Source: CAYMDD01 sp964409675 (GTDB taxonomy: Bacteria > Pseudomonadota > Alphaproteobacteria > Rickettsiales > SXRF01). Taken from it: a stretch of 21,014 nt of DNA. A model generated the notes under the pieces. The model saw only the letters and a list, made by a program, of their open reading frames with translations. It made no database searches and had not been told where the DNA came from. The translations under genes and the position numbers were made by a program. Below are positions 1-7,428 of the stretch, piece after piece; position 1 is the stretch's first letter; every line of letters begins with the position of its first letter. The stretch is from NCBI GenBank assembly GCA_964409675.1, contig CAYPEF010000024.1, positions 1 to 21,014 of the forward strand. The letters run 5' to 3'.

Positions 1-1002
1 ATCGGCTGCGTGGTGGACGGGGTGCCGCCGGGGCTGGAGTTGAGCGAGGCGGATATCCAGCCGTGGCTGGATAAGCGTAAGCCGGCGCAGTCGCGCTTTA
101 CCACTCAGCGAAAGGAAAGTGATACGGTGCGCATCCTCTCCGGCGTGTTCGAGGGGAAGACCACCGGCACGCCCGTTTCGCTCATGATCGAGAACGAGGA
201 CCAGAAATCCAAGGATTATGCCGAGATCAAGGACAAGTTCCGCCCCGGCCATGCCGATTATACCTACTGGATGAAATATGGCATCCGCGATTACCGCGGC
301 GGTGGGCGCTCTTCCGCGCGGGAGACAGCGATGCGCGTGGCGGCAGGGGCGATTGCGCGGAAGATTCTGGGCCATGCGATTTCCATTCAAGGCTGCCTGG
401 TGCAGATCGGGCCGCATGGCATTGACCCGGCACGCCGGGACTGGGCGGAAGTGGAGCGCAATCCTTTCTGGTGCCCGGATGTGCAGGCGGCGACAGTGTG
501 GGAGGGGTATCTTGATTCCATCCGCAAGGAAGGCTCCTCGGCGGGCGCGGTGGTGGAGGTGGTGGCTGAGGGCGTGCCGCCGGGGCTGGGCGCACCGCTT
601 TACGCCAAGCTGGATGCGGATATTGCCTCGGCGATGATGAGCATCAACGCGGTGAAGGGCGTGGGGATCGGCGATGGGTTTGCGGCTGCGGCCTTGCGCG
701 GTGAGGAAAACGCCGATTGCATGCGCAATGTCGGTGGAGAAACGGTGTTTCTCTCCAACCATGCGGGCGGGATTCTCGGCGGCATATCCACCGGCCAGCC
801 GGTGGTGGCGCGCCTTGCCATCAAGCCGACCAGCTCAATTTTAACCGAAGTGGAAACGGTGGATATACACGGCAATAACACCACCATCATGACAAAGGGG
901 AGGCACGATCCCTGCGTCGGCATCCGCGCTGTGCCCGTGGCGGAGGCAATGCTGGCCTGCGTGCTGGCGGATCACTGGCTCAGGGCGAAGGCGGTGCGGT
1001 AA
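1..1002 (+). CDS. aroC: Chorismate synthase, 5' truncated by the window edge
   Basis: Chorismate synthase converts 5-enolpyruvylshikimate-3-phosphate to chorismate, the last step of the shikimate pathway, using reduced FMN; it is cytoplasmic. The frame is open from base 1 (Ile-Gly-Cys-Val-Val-Asp-Gly), matching the family's conserved IGCVVDG segment, so roughly the first 20 residues lie outside the window and the GTG at 10 is not the start. Visible family motifs are the FRPGHADYTY stretch, the RGGGRSSARET stretch, the SNHAGGILGGISTGQP stretch and the C-terminal GRHDPCVGIRAVPVAEAM block. The TAA stop is at 1000-1002, four bases before the end of a convergent gene. No terminator is seen between them. 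Identification is firm. Confidence 0.97.
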   Translation: MGCVVDGVPPGLELSEADIQPWLDKRKPAQSRFTTQRKESDTVRILSGVFEGKTTGTPVSLMIENEDQKSKDYAEIKDKFRPGHADYTYWMKYGIRDYRGGGRSSARETAMRVAAGAIARKILGHAISIQGCLVQIGPHGIDPARRDWAEVERNPFWCPDVQAATVWEGYLDSIRKEGSSAGAVVEVVAEGVPPGLGAPLYAKLDADIASAMMSINAVKGVGIGDGFAAAALRGEENADCMRNVGGETVFLSNHAGGILGGISTGQPVVARLAIKPTSSILTEVETVDIHGNNTTIMTKGRHDPCVGIRAVPVAEAMLACVLADHWLRAKAVR

Positions 1003-1006
1003 AGTT

Positions 1007-1711
1007 TTAAGCGGTTCTGCCGCTGGAGGTGGATTCCGTCTTTGCCGCCAGGGGCGCATCTTTCAACGCCTGCGCGACTGCGCGGTCTTCCGTTGCTGTC
1101 GCGCCGTTATAAGTACGGCCTGAATCCACCTTGATCTCCTTGGCTATATCTCCCAGCGAAGAAACGGCGGCTCTGATAGAATCACTTAGGGCGGCAAACG
1201 GACTGGATTGCGCTACATTATTTTGTACAGCAGCGCGCAAATCTGCAGCTGCCATCTGCATTGCCTGTGCGGATCTGGTGTCGACCATGGATTGCTGCAC
1301 GCCAGCGGCATTGGCTTCGCCTACGGCTGCTTCATAATCGGCACGAGCCATTTCCTGAGCGGAGTCTACTACTTGCTCTGAAGAAGATTTTTTTACGCTG
1401 CGCGCAGGCGCTTTCACTTCAGCGGTTTGTTGATGCGGTTCTTCCTTTTCCCGCTGAGTCAATGCTTCTTTGGGGGGATTCTGGCGATGATTTTCTTCCA
1501 CACGCTCTTCAATGCCCGATAATCGCTGCTCAATACTAAAGTCGCCTTTATTGTCCATCTCGCGTGCCTGTTTCTGCGCGCGGGAGGATATCATCTGCAT
1601 TTCATCCGCACCTACAGCCATCTGAGTAATTTCTTTTTCTTCATGACGTAGCTCGCGCTCAAGGGTATTTGCCTTGCCGATTCCGGGAATGGTCTGGGTG
1701 GGGGTTGCCAT
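1007..1711 (-). CDS. Hypothetical charged, Gln/Ala-rich protein
   Basis: I do not recognise this 234-residue protein. It has no signal peptide or membrane segment. The first half (about residues 15-110) is rich in Glu, Lys, Arg and Gln and looks helical, possibly coiled coil (for example LERELRHEEKEIT). The second half is Ala/Ser/Gln-rich (residues about 115-200), followed by a polar tail. Composition suggests a soluble, partly disordered or coiled-coil protein. It is convergent with aroC (4-bp gap) and divergent from the membrane protein gene starting at 1913. The ATG at 1709-1711 has no strong ribosome binding site. I call it real because the frame is long, intact and unopposed by any recognisable gene. 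Confidence 0.65.
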   Translation of the reverse strand: MATPTQTIPGIGKANTLERELRHEEKEITQMAVGADEMQMISSRAQKQAREMDNKGDFSIEQRLSGIEERVEENHRQNPPKEALTQREKEEPHQQTAEVKAPARSVKKSSSEQVVDSAQEMARADYEAAVGEANAAGVQQSMVDTRSAQAMQMAAADLRAAVQNNVAQSSPFAALSDSIRAAVSSLGDIAKEIKVDSGRTYNGATATEDRAVAQALKDAPLAAKTESTSSGRTA

Positions 1712-1841
1712 TGTGAGTATAACCTAATGCTTTTATTCCTGATATTTACTATAAGCCATTTATCGAATTTGTATATGAAAGTTTGATGAAGATTGACGCT
1801 TCCACCTGCGCCTTTTTTACATTATCTGGCGCTGAACAGGG

Positions 1842-1870
1842 TTGATTGACTGCGATAACTGCCATATATA
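1842..1870 (+). promoter_or_regulatory. Sigma70-type promoter for the membrane protein gene
   Basis: TTGATT (1842-1847) and TATATA (1865-1870) are separated by 17 bases. The predicted start near 1877 gives a leader of about 36 bases before the ATG at 1913. This is pattern matching only. Confidence 0.45.
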
Positions 1871-1912
1871 GTGGTTAACAAATATCTTAGATTTTAAGGC
1901 AGATTAGCTCAA

Positions 1913-2470
1913 ATGCAGCGTATTACCATTGGATTGGTGCTTGCGATGGCGGTGGCGCTGGTAGGGGCGGTGCTGGGTGCGCCGTTTATTTCCGGTAGCG
2001 GGGCTGCCGGGGTAAGCGGCGGCGTGCTGTTCGGATTCGGCTCATTGTGGCCGGGCCTGTTTGGGCTGGCGGCGGGTATCTGGGCGGTGCGGCTGGGCAG
2101 CGAGGCGGTTCCGATGTTTCCGCTCGCGGCAGCGCTGATGTTCCTGTTGGGCGCGGCCACCAACCTTAATGCATTACAGCTGCCGTTTATTTACGTGTTT
2201 ATTTTCGGCGCGGTGCTGGTTTTCGCCGGTGCAGTGAGCATGGCCTACAGCAAGCGCATGTTTATCAGCGTTTGCGTGGCATCGGTTCCCGCGTTCGTGC
2301 TGGGCGCGCGGGCGATGGATGCCATGCCCGAAGCGGCAAGCGTAGGGTATTACCTGATTGGCGCACTGGCCGGGATCGTGCTGCTGCTGGGCTGTGGCGT
2401 ATCCCTGGGCCTCGCCATGCACGGCTATGCGGGCTATGTGCGACTCAACCCGCGCGCGCATGCGGCATAA
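1913..2470 (+). CDS. Six-helix integral membrane protein, unknown function
   Basis: This 185-residue protein is almost entirely hydrophobic. Likely transmembrane segments are at about residues 5-25, 35-60, 66-82, 91-111, 116-132 and 143-168, rich in Gly and Ala, with few charges and a short basic C-terminus. I see no transporter signature or catalytic motif and cannot assign a family. It probably sits in the inner membrane. A TTGATT-17-TATATA promoter lies just upstream, so it is likely transcribed alone. Its TAA stop (2468-2470) directly abuts the stop of the convergent hisI (2471-2473) with no base between. The ribosome binding site is weak (AAGG about 12 bases before the ATG). Confidence 0.75.
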   Translation: MQRITIGLVLAMAVALVGAVLGAPFISGSGAAGVSGGVLFGFGSLWPGLFGLAAGIWAVRLGSEAVPMFPLAAALMFLLGAATNLNALQLPFIYVFIFGAVLVFAGAVSMAYSKRMFISVCVASVPAFVLGARAMDAMPEAASVGYYLIGALAGIVLLLGCGVSLGLAMHGYAGYVRLNPRAHAA

Positions 2471-2875
2471 TTATTTTCTATACAGCTTGTCAGGGTCTAT
2501 GACCGCGTCTTCGGTGACGGTAACTTCTGCGCCTTCCACCTTCCGGTAGAAGCACCGCCGCCGCCCGGTATGGCAGGCCACGCCTTTCTGGTCCACCAGC
2601 GCGAGCAGCGCGTCGCCGTCGCAGTCGAGGCGGAGTTCTTTCAGCGTTTGCGTTTGTCCCGAGGTGTCGCCCTTGCGCCATAAGGCCTGCCGGGAGCGCG
2701 ACCAGTAGCATACCTGCCCGGTGGCGAGTGTCTGCTCCAGTGCTTCGCGGTTCATCCAGGCGAGCATCAGCACTTCGCCGCTATCGAATTGCTGGGCGAT
2801 GACGGGGATCAGGCCCTGTTCGTTGAAGGAGACGGCATCCCAAAGCGGGGCGGTGTCGGGCGGAGTGTTTTTCAT
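2471..2875 (-). CDS. hisI: Phosphoribosyl-AMP cyclohydrolase
   Basis: HisI opens the adenine ring of phosphoribosyl-AMP in the third step of histidine synthesis; it is a cytoplasmic zinc- and magnesium-dependent enzyme. The 134-residue protein shows MLAWMN (37-42), YWSRSR (57-62), WRKGDTSG (66-73), the acidic DCDGD segment (84-88) and the CHTGRRRC segment (101-108). Cys85, Cys101 and Cys108 are the expected zinc ligands. It has only the cyclohydrolase domain, without a fused HisE. The frame is open upstream to 3046, but that extension is out-of-frame exonuclease coding sequence; the ATG at 2873-2875 gives the family length and overlaps the exonuclease stop as ATGA, implying translational coupling. 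It lies away from any other his gene in this window. Confidence 0.95.
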   Translation of the reverse strand: MKNTPPDTAPLWDAVSFNEQGLIPVIAQQFDSGEVLMLAWMNREALEQTLATGQVCYWSRSRQALWRKGDTSGQTQTLKELRLDCDGDALLALVDQKGVACHTGRRRCFYRKVEGAEVTVTEDAVIDPDKLYRK

Positions 2876-3672
2876 GCGGCGAGGTCCAGGATGACCGGCA
2901 CATGGTCGGAGCCGCGTTCCCAGTCGCGGGCGTTCTTGAGCGTGTGCGAGGCGAGCAGGCGGGGTTTCAGGGATTCGGTCACCCACATATGGTCCAGCCG
3001 TCGTCCCCGGTCGGACTTGCGCCAGTCGCGGTTGCGGTAGCTCCACCAGCTGTAGAGTTTTTGCTCCATAGGGGTGAAATGCCGGGCGGTGTCGGTCCAG
3101 CGCAGGTCGGAGAGCAGGGCGTTCAGCCGCTCCACTTCCGGCGGCGTATGGCTGATGACGTTCAGTAATTGCTTGTGCGACCAGACGTCATGCTCATGCG
3201 GGGCGATGTTTAAATCGCCGACCAGAATCATTTTGTCCGAGGGCTTGCGGTTGGCGCTGAACCAGTCGCGCATGGCGTCCACGTAATCGAGCTTGAAGCC
3301 GTAAGCCGGGTTCTCTTCGCGGTTAGGGATGTCGCCGCCGGCGGGGATGTAGAAATTATGCAGCTCGGTGCCATCCGGCAGGCGGGCAGCGATGTGGCGC
3401 TTGTGCGCGGCATCGACGATGCCGAGGCTGTGGACGTCCTGCAGGGGGTGTTTTGAGAGCAGGGCGACGCCGTTATAGCTTTTCTGTCCGCTGAAATAGC
3501 AATGCGCATAGCCGAGGTTGCGCACATCTTCCATGGGAAACAGCCCGTCCTCCACCTTGGTTTCCTGCAGGCAGATAATATCCGGCGCATGCTCGCGGCT
3601 GATCTGCTGCAGCAGGTGCAGGCGGATACGGATGGAGTTGACGTTCCAGGTGGCGATGCGGAAATGGCTCAT
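2872..3672 (-). CDS. xth: Exodeoxyribonuclease III
   Basis: This is an ExoIII-type AP endonuclease and 3'-5' exonuclease acting in base excision repair. At 266 residues it is close to the 268 of E. coli Xth. Visible active-site residues are Asn10 in WNVNS, Glu37 in LQETK, Tyr108 in NFYIPAG, Asp153 and Asn155 in VGDLNIAP, and Asp256-His257 in GSDHVPVI. The SYNGVALLSK segment (65-74) is also typical. It is the first gene of a two-gene unit with hisI, overlapping it by 4 bp. A TATAAT on the minus strand (3712-3717) lies 40 bases upstream, but no convincing -35 accompanies it. The gene symbol could equally be xthA or exoA. Confidence 0.96.
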   Translation of the reverse strand: MSHFRIATWNVNSIRIRLHLLQQISREHAPDIICLQETKVEDGLFPMEDVRNLGYAHCYFSGQKSYNGVALLSKHPLQDVHSLGIVDAAHKRHIAARLPDGTELHNFYIPAGGDIPNREENPAYGFKLDYVDAMRDWFSANRKPSDKMILVGDLNIAPHEHDVWSHKQLLNVISHTPPEVERLNALLSDLRWTDTARHFTPMEQKLYSWWSYRNRDWRKSDRGRRLDHMWVTESLKPRLLASHTLKNARDWERGSDHVPVILDLAA

Positions 3673-3716
3673 GCGCCAGTTTTACGCAGCACCGCGCTTG
3701 GTTGCAACTTCATTAT

Positions 3717-3747
3717 AAAAAAATGACCCGGAAGGAAACCTTCCGGG
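3717..3747 (-). terminator. Strong intrinsic terminator with no recognisable gene upstream
   Basis: A perfect 9-bp stem (CCCGGAAGG at 3727-3735, CCTTCCGGG at 3739-3747) with an AAA loop is followed on the minus strand by TCA and seven T. On the plus strand no T tract follows, so it is oriented to stop minus-strand transcription. The last T of the tract is also the first base of a TATAAT hexamer (3712-3717) upstream of the exonuclease gene. Confidence 0.7.
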
Positions 3748-3924
3748 CCAAAAAGTCGCAGGACGTTTACATGACACAAAATGTGCCAAGAACGCCTAAG
3801 TAATTACAAGATGCGTGCCAAATATGGAATGGTTGTAAAACAGGCACTTGACGGATGGTGGAAAATTAGGGTTGCTTAATTTACAGGCATTATAAATTTT
3901 CTGTGCCTAAAAAATAATCATCCA

Positions 3925-3998
3925 TCATTGCGAGCACAGCGAAGCAATCCAGCTATCCCTGCATTGAGATATGGATTGCTTCGCTGCGCTCGCAATGA
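3925..3998. repeat. Large palindromic (REP-like) hairpin repeat
   Basis: A 27-base left arm (3925-3951) and right arm (3972-3998) are inverted copies with one mismatch (26 of 27 paired), around a 20-base loop. The arm core has the form CATTGCGAGC...GCGAAGCAATCC, a word I recognise from dispersed palindromic repeats in several bacterial genomes; antisense translation gives the peptide HCERSEAIH, a familiar false-protein signature. Only one copy lies in this window, so dispersal here is inferred from that recognition. Confidence 0.75.
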
Positions 3999-4042
3999 CG
4001 GGGAGGAGCGGGGATAAATGAGGTGCCATGCCGGATATGCGA

Positions 4043-4071
4043 TTGTCGCAGGCGCTGTTCTGTTCTAATTT
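4043..4071 (+). promoter_or_regulatory. Candidate sigma70-type promoter for the ubiquinone hydroxylase
   Basis: TTGTCG (4043-4048) and TAATTT (4066-4071) are 17 bases apart, giving a predicted start near 4078 and a short leader that includes an AGAGG ribosome binding site (4081-4085). The match to consensus is moderate. Confidence 0.35.
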
Positions 4072-4091
4072 GGCGGCAAAAGAGGTTTGTC

Positions 4092-5312
4092 ATGGAAAAT
4101 GAACCGATACGAACGGACATCGCCATCGCCGGCGGTGGGCTGGTGGGGCTGACGCTGGCGGTGGCGCTGGCGCGTGAGGGCATGCGCGTGGCGGTGATTG
4201 AGCGTGATGATCTGACGTCGCAGCTGGTGCCTGCCTTTGACGGCAGGGTAAGCGCGATTGCGCTCGGCTCGCAGCGTTTATTAAATGCCATCGGCGTATG
4301 GGAATCCATGGAACCGCATGCGGAGCCGATTCTGGATATCCGCGTTTCTGATGATGAATCGCCCATTTTTCTCGATTATCACCATGAGGATGTCGGCGAA
4401 CTGCCGTTCGGCTGGATTGTGGAAAACCGCCATACGCGCATCGCCCTGCACCAGGCGCTGGCGCGTTATCCGAATATCAGCCTGTATGCGCGCGACTCGG
4501 TGAACGCGTTCGATTCGGATGACGGCGGCATCCATATCGTGCTGGAGAGCGGGAAAACTGTCAGGGCGGCGCTGCTGGTGGCAGCCGAGGGCAAGCAGTC
4601 GCGCACGCGGGATTTGGCGGGTATCAAAGCGCGGCGGTTTGATTATAAGCACACGGCCATTGTCTGCACCATCGTGCATAAAAAGCCGCATCTCGGGCTG
4701 GCGCAGGAGCGCTTCTTGCCGGCGGGGCCGTTTGCCGTGCTGCCGATGCAGGATAACCGCTCGTCGCTGGTGTGGGTGGAGCCGCCGGAGCGCGTAGGTT
4801 TTTACACCGGGCTGGAGAAAGCGGAGCTGGCGCAGGAAATCCGCGAGCGGACGGGGGATTATTTAGGCGAGATTCGCGTGGAGGGTGATGTATTTACCTA
4901 CCCGCTGGTGCTAACGCTGGCGGAAACCTATACCAGCGGGCGCGTTTGCCTGATCGGGGACGCGGCGCACGGCATCCACCCGATTGCGGGGCAGGGGGTG
5001 AACCTCGGATTCCGCGACGTAGGTGCGCTGCACGAGGTGCTGGCGAAGCGCTTTAAATTGGGGCTGGACCTTGGTGCGGCGGACGGGCTGGCGGACTATG
5101 TGCGCTGGCGGCGCTTTGATAATCTTACCATGATCGCGGTAACGGACGGACTTACCCGCCTGTTCAGCATTAACTTGCCGCCGGTGAAGCTGGCGCGCAG
5201 GCTGGGGTTATGGGGCATCGGAAAACTGCCGGCGGCGCGGAAATTCTTCATGCGCCATGCTATGGGCACGGTGGGAGAACTGCCGGTTCTGATGCAGCCG
5301 GGGCCTCGCTGA
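4092..5312 (+). CDS. UbiH/UbiF/COQ6-family FAD-dependent ubiquinone hydroxylase
   Basis: This 406-residue flavoprotein monooxygenase most likely hydroxylates the ubiquinone precursor ring at the inner membrane. Visible features are the N-terminal Rossmann motif GGGLVGL (14-20) ending in the acidic VIERDD (35-40), the conserved AAEGKQSRTR segment (164-173), where the family's usual Asp-Gly is Glu-Gly, and the FAD-binding RVCLIGDAAHGIHPIAGQG block (284-302). The C-terminal third has the usual helical RRFDNL segment. I chose the ATG at 4092 over an in-frame one at 4023 because AGAGG lies six bases before it and homologues start close to the Rossmann motif. It converges with the Trm112-like gene, with one base between stops. 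Which ring position it modifies (UbiH, F, I, L or M) cannot be told from sequence alone. Confidence 0.92.
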   Translation: MENEPIRTDIAIAGGGLVGLTLAVALAREGMRVAVIERDDLTSQLVPAFDGRVSAIALGSQRLLNAIGVWESMEPHAEPILDIRVSDDESPIFLDYHHEDVGELPFGWIVENRHTRIALHQALARYPNISLYARDSVNAFDSDDGGIHIVLESGKTVRAALLVAAEGKQSRTRDLAGIKARRFDYKHTAIVCTIVHKKPHLGLAQERFLPAGPFAVLPMQDNRSSLVWVEPPERVGFYTGLEKAELAQEIRERTGDYLGEIRVEGDVFTYPLVLTLAETYTSGRVCLIGDAAHGIHPIAGQGVNLGFRDVGALHEVLAKRFKLGLDLGAADGLADYVRWRRFDNLTMIAVTDGLTRLFSINLPPVKLARRLGLWGIGKLPAARKFFMRHAMGTVGELPVLMQPGPR

Positions 5313-5313
5313 G

Positions 5314-5493
5314 TCAGCTCGCTTCCAGTTTGCGCGCTTCTTCCGCCAGCATGATGGGAATACCGTCGCGGATGGGGTAGGCCAATCCGGCGCGTTCGGA
5401 GATCAGCTCCTGATGCTCCTCATCGTATTTCAGCGGGCTTTTGGTGAGGGGGCAGACGAGAATATCCAGCAATTTTGGGTCTATAGAGGACAT
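5314..5493 (-). CDS. Trm112 family (UPF0434/YcaR-like) small protein
   Basis: A 59-residue protein beginning MSSIDPKLLDILVCPLTKSP and ending LAYPIRDGIPIMLAEEARKLEAS. This is the whole Trm112-like fold: an N-terminal DPKLLDILVCP strand-helix and the C-terminal YPIRDGIPIML signature. In eukaryotes Trm112 is an activator of methyltransferases; bacterial members are small and their role is poorly defined. Only one Cys (Cys14) is present, so a full zinc site is not expected. The ATG is at 5491-5493; another ATG ten bases upstream is in a different frame. It is convergent with the FAD hydroxylase, one base apart. I see no strong ribosome binding site. Confidence 0.88.
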   Translation of the reverse strand: MSSIDPKLLDILVCPLTKSPLKYDEEHQELISERAGLAYPIRDGIPIMLAEEARKLEAS

Positions 5494-5573
5494 GGAAACA
5501 TGGCTTTATGCTAGGGATGGCAAGGAGTTGCGCTTAATCTAGCCTGCGCGTGCATATTCTTGCAAGCTAGATG

Positions 5574-5601
5574 TTGCAATCGAAATCAAACTTGCTATAA
5601 C
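5574..5601 (+). promoter_or_regulatory. Sigma70-type promoter for tRNA-Gly
   Basis: TTGCAA (5574-5579) and TATAAC (5596-5601) are 16 bases apart, with the predicted start about 25 bases before the mature tRNA. It may also drive the downstream sulfatase-like gene, as I see no terminator between them. Confidence 0.5.
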
Positions 5602-5633
5602 ACTGGCTCCGCAGCAACAAAGCGGCTATCCGG

Positions 5634-5708
<75 letters not shown>

Positions 5709-5759
5709 AATTTTTAGCCGGTTTCAGAAATATTCCATATAGCGGCCTGGAATGATGCC

Positions 5760-7343
5760 GTGAGCGAACATAGGGTTCTGATCCGCTTAACTCCGTTGCT
5801 GATTGCGGCGGTGCATCCGCTTTTCTTCCTTGCGCATAACTTAACCGAGATGAATGCCGCCTACGGGTGCAGCATTGCGCTGCTGGGAATGGGGCAAGCA
5901 ATATTATGGTATGTGCTGGGGTGGGCGGTTGCGCGCACCATGCGCCGGCCATTGCAGGCTTTCCGGGTGGCGGCGCTGCTGGCGCTGTGCGCATTGACGT
6001 TTGCCATGATTCCTGATGCGGCCAGGCAGCACGCGCTTTTTGCTTCTGCCGATATGGGGCTGGCAATGTATGCGGCGATGGTGGTGGTGGGGGCGGCGTA
6101 TCTTTGGCGCATCCCTGAAACGGTATCGGAGCGGCGATTGCTGTTTGCCTTTGGCGCCATGCTCTGCCTGTTCAATGTCGGCAGCATTGCCTGGGGCGTG
6201 CTACTGCCGGTTGCCTACACGCCCCCGGTACTGGCCCAGCAAGCGGTGGACGCTTACCGGCACAACCAGCCGCAATTACCGAACGTGGTATATATTGTGC
6301 CGGACCGGTATCCCGGCGACAGCACGCTGCGGGAGCAATACGGATTTTCCAATACGGAGTTCATGCAGCAGCTGGAGGCGGCGGGTTTTCAGGTGCGCAA
6401 GGACTCATATGCGAATTACACCACAACGCTTCCTTCGCTGACATCGGTGCTGAATATGAATTACCTGCCGGCATTCGTGCATGCCTCGCCGCGCGTGAAT
6501 AACGAGCACTATCTCATCGCGCCGTTTAACCATAATGTGGCGTTTGCGGTATTTAATGCCATCGGCTACCAAACTACTTTCATGGGAGGGGCATGGAATA
6601 CGCTGCATAGCATGGATGCGGCGCAGCACAATATCAGCCTCTACCTAAAGCGCGATGCCCCGCTTGGCATCAATGAGCGCCTGTATATTGACGGCACGCC
6701 TTTGCGGTATGGCTTCAAGGCGTATTTCCGTTGGAGAGGCTGGCCGTGGATAGACGGGCCGATCGTGGGCGAGTGGCGCAAATGGTGCAATAATCCCGTT
6801 ATGCAGGAAAAGGCCTTATATCGTGCGCTTAGCGAAGAAGGGCCGCACTTTATCTTCTGGCATCTCTACCTGCCGCATCCGCCTTATATGCGCAGCGTCG
6901 AAAGCGACATATGCGCCCCACCTCCGCGCATCCGCTCCGAGGCGGAGGAGAAAACCCGTTTCATCGACCAGCTGCGCTATACCAACCGGCTGCTGCTGCG
7001 CGTGGCGGAGGAGGCGAAAAAGGCATCGCGCCGTCCGCTGATTATCGTGCTGCAATCCGACGAAGGGCCCTATCCCTGGCGTATCCTGCGCCGCGCGCCG
7101 GCGCAGTTTGCCGATATGACGCCGGATGAGCTGCGGGTAAAGTTCGGCAATTTAAACGCCATTTACATGGAGCGTTTTCCGCCCGGGTTCAGCATGCCTG
7201 CCACTCCGGTCAATAATTTCCGGGTGATCTTCAACGCGATGCTCGGAACGGATTTCCCCATGCTGGAGGACAGGATTTTCCTGAAAGACAGCGATTCCGC
7301 ACCAAACCAGGTGCACGACATAACTGACCGTCTGCTGCATTAG
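5760..7343 (+). CDS. Membrane-anchored sulfatase-like (alkaline phosphatase superfamily) protein
   Basis: The 527-residue protein has about five N-terminal membrane helices (roughly 8-28, 37-58, 65-84, 98-116 and 127-150) followed by a catalytic-type domain likely facing the periplasm. The domain starts at PNVVYIVPDRYPG (174-186) with Asp182 as the expected metal ligand. TTTLPSLTS (221-229) holds a candidate nucleophile, HLYLPHPPY (368-376) is the family's HxxxPHPPF-type segment, and QSDEGP (432-437) sits where sulfatases and LTA-synthase-like enzymes usually have SDHG. Glu435 therefore replaces a usual metal-binding His. The start is GTG at 5760; an upstream ATG-ATG is out of frame and quickly stopped. 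It lies 51 bases after tRNA-Gly and heads a compact cluster with the YLDPGTGS and NoeA-like genes. The substrate is unknown; phosphoglycerol or phosphoethanolamine transfer, or sulfate hydrolysis, are possibilities. Confidence 0.85.
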   Translation: MSEHRVLIRLTPLLIAAVHPLFFLAHNLTEMNAAYGCSIALLGMGQAILWYVLGWAVARTMRRPLQAFRVAALLALCALTFAMIPDAARQHALFASADMGLAMYAAMVVVGAAYLWRIPETVSERRLLFAFGAMLCLFNVGSIAWGVLLPVAYTPPVLAQQAVDAYRHNQPQLPNVVYIVPDRYPGDSTLREQYGFSNTEFMQQLEAAGFQVRKDSYANYTTTLPSLTSVLNMNYLPAFVHASPRVNNEHYLIAPFNHNVAFAVFNAIGYQTTFMGGAWNTLHSMDAAQHNISLYLKRDAPLGINERLYIDGTPLRYGFKAYFRWRGWPWIDGPIVGEWRKWCNNPVMQEKALYRALSEEGPHFIFWHLYLPHPPYMRSVESDICAPPPRIRSEAEEKTRFIDQLRYTNRLLLRVAEEAKKASRRPLIIVLQSDEGPYPWRILRRAPAQFADMTPDELRVKFGNLNAIYMERFPPGFSMPATPVNNFRVIFNAMLGTDFPMLEDRIFLKDSDSAPNQVHDITDRLLH

Positions 7344-7428
7344 AACATGCCTTATGTCTGGGCCTTATGTTTGGCAAAGCGGGCGCTGGGTGCTATGAAC
7401 GCAATGGTGTAAAGAATGCACAGGGGGA

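Larger units (their letters stand above)
3673..4091. other. Gene-free intergenic region between xth and the ubiquinone hydroxylase
   Basis: This 419-base stretch separates divergent genes and I find no credible coding sequence in it. It contains a minus-strand intrinsic terminator (3717-3747), an AT-rich segment (about 3780-3920) with several scattered GGCAC/GTGCC words, a large hairpin repeat (3925-3998), and a plausible promoter for the plus-strand gene (4043-4071). The open frame that runs on the minus strand from 4366 down to 3953 is an artefact of the repeat plus antisense sequence. Confidence 0.7.

Noticed and set aside
2876..3046. N-terminal extension of hisI from an upstream in-frame ATG
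   Set aside because: The extra 57 residues come from reading xth coding sequence in another frame; the ATG at 2873-2875 gives the normal family length and the ATGA overlap.
3806..3822. Sigma54-like element TTGGCACG-N4-TTGTA on the minus strand
   Set aside because: The essential GC at -12 is GT, no activator site or nitrogen gene is adjacent, and the only target would be a hypothetical small RNA. Kept as a clue in a finding, not as a feature.
3953..4366. 137-codon open frame on the minus strand ahead of xth
   Set aside because: It is antisense to the start of the FAD hydroxylase and ends in the palindromic repeat, producing the known false peptide HCERSEAIH.
5537..5572. Inverted repeat ATCTAGC-N22-GCTAGAT upstream of tRNA-Gly
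   Set aside because: Only 7-bp arms with a long spacer and no T tract; easily chance.
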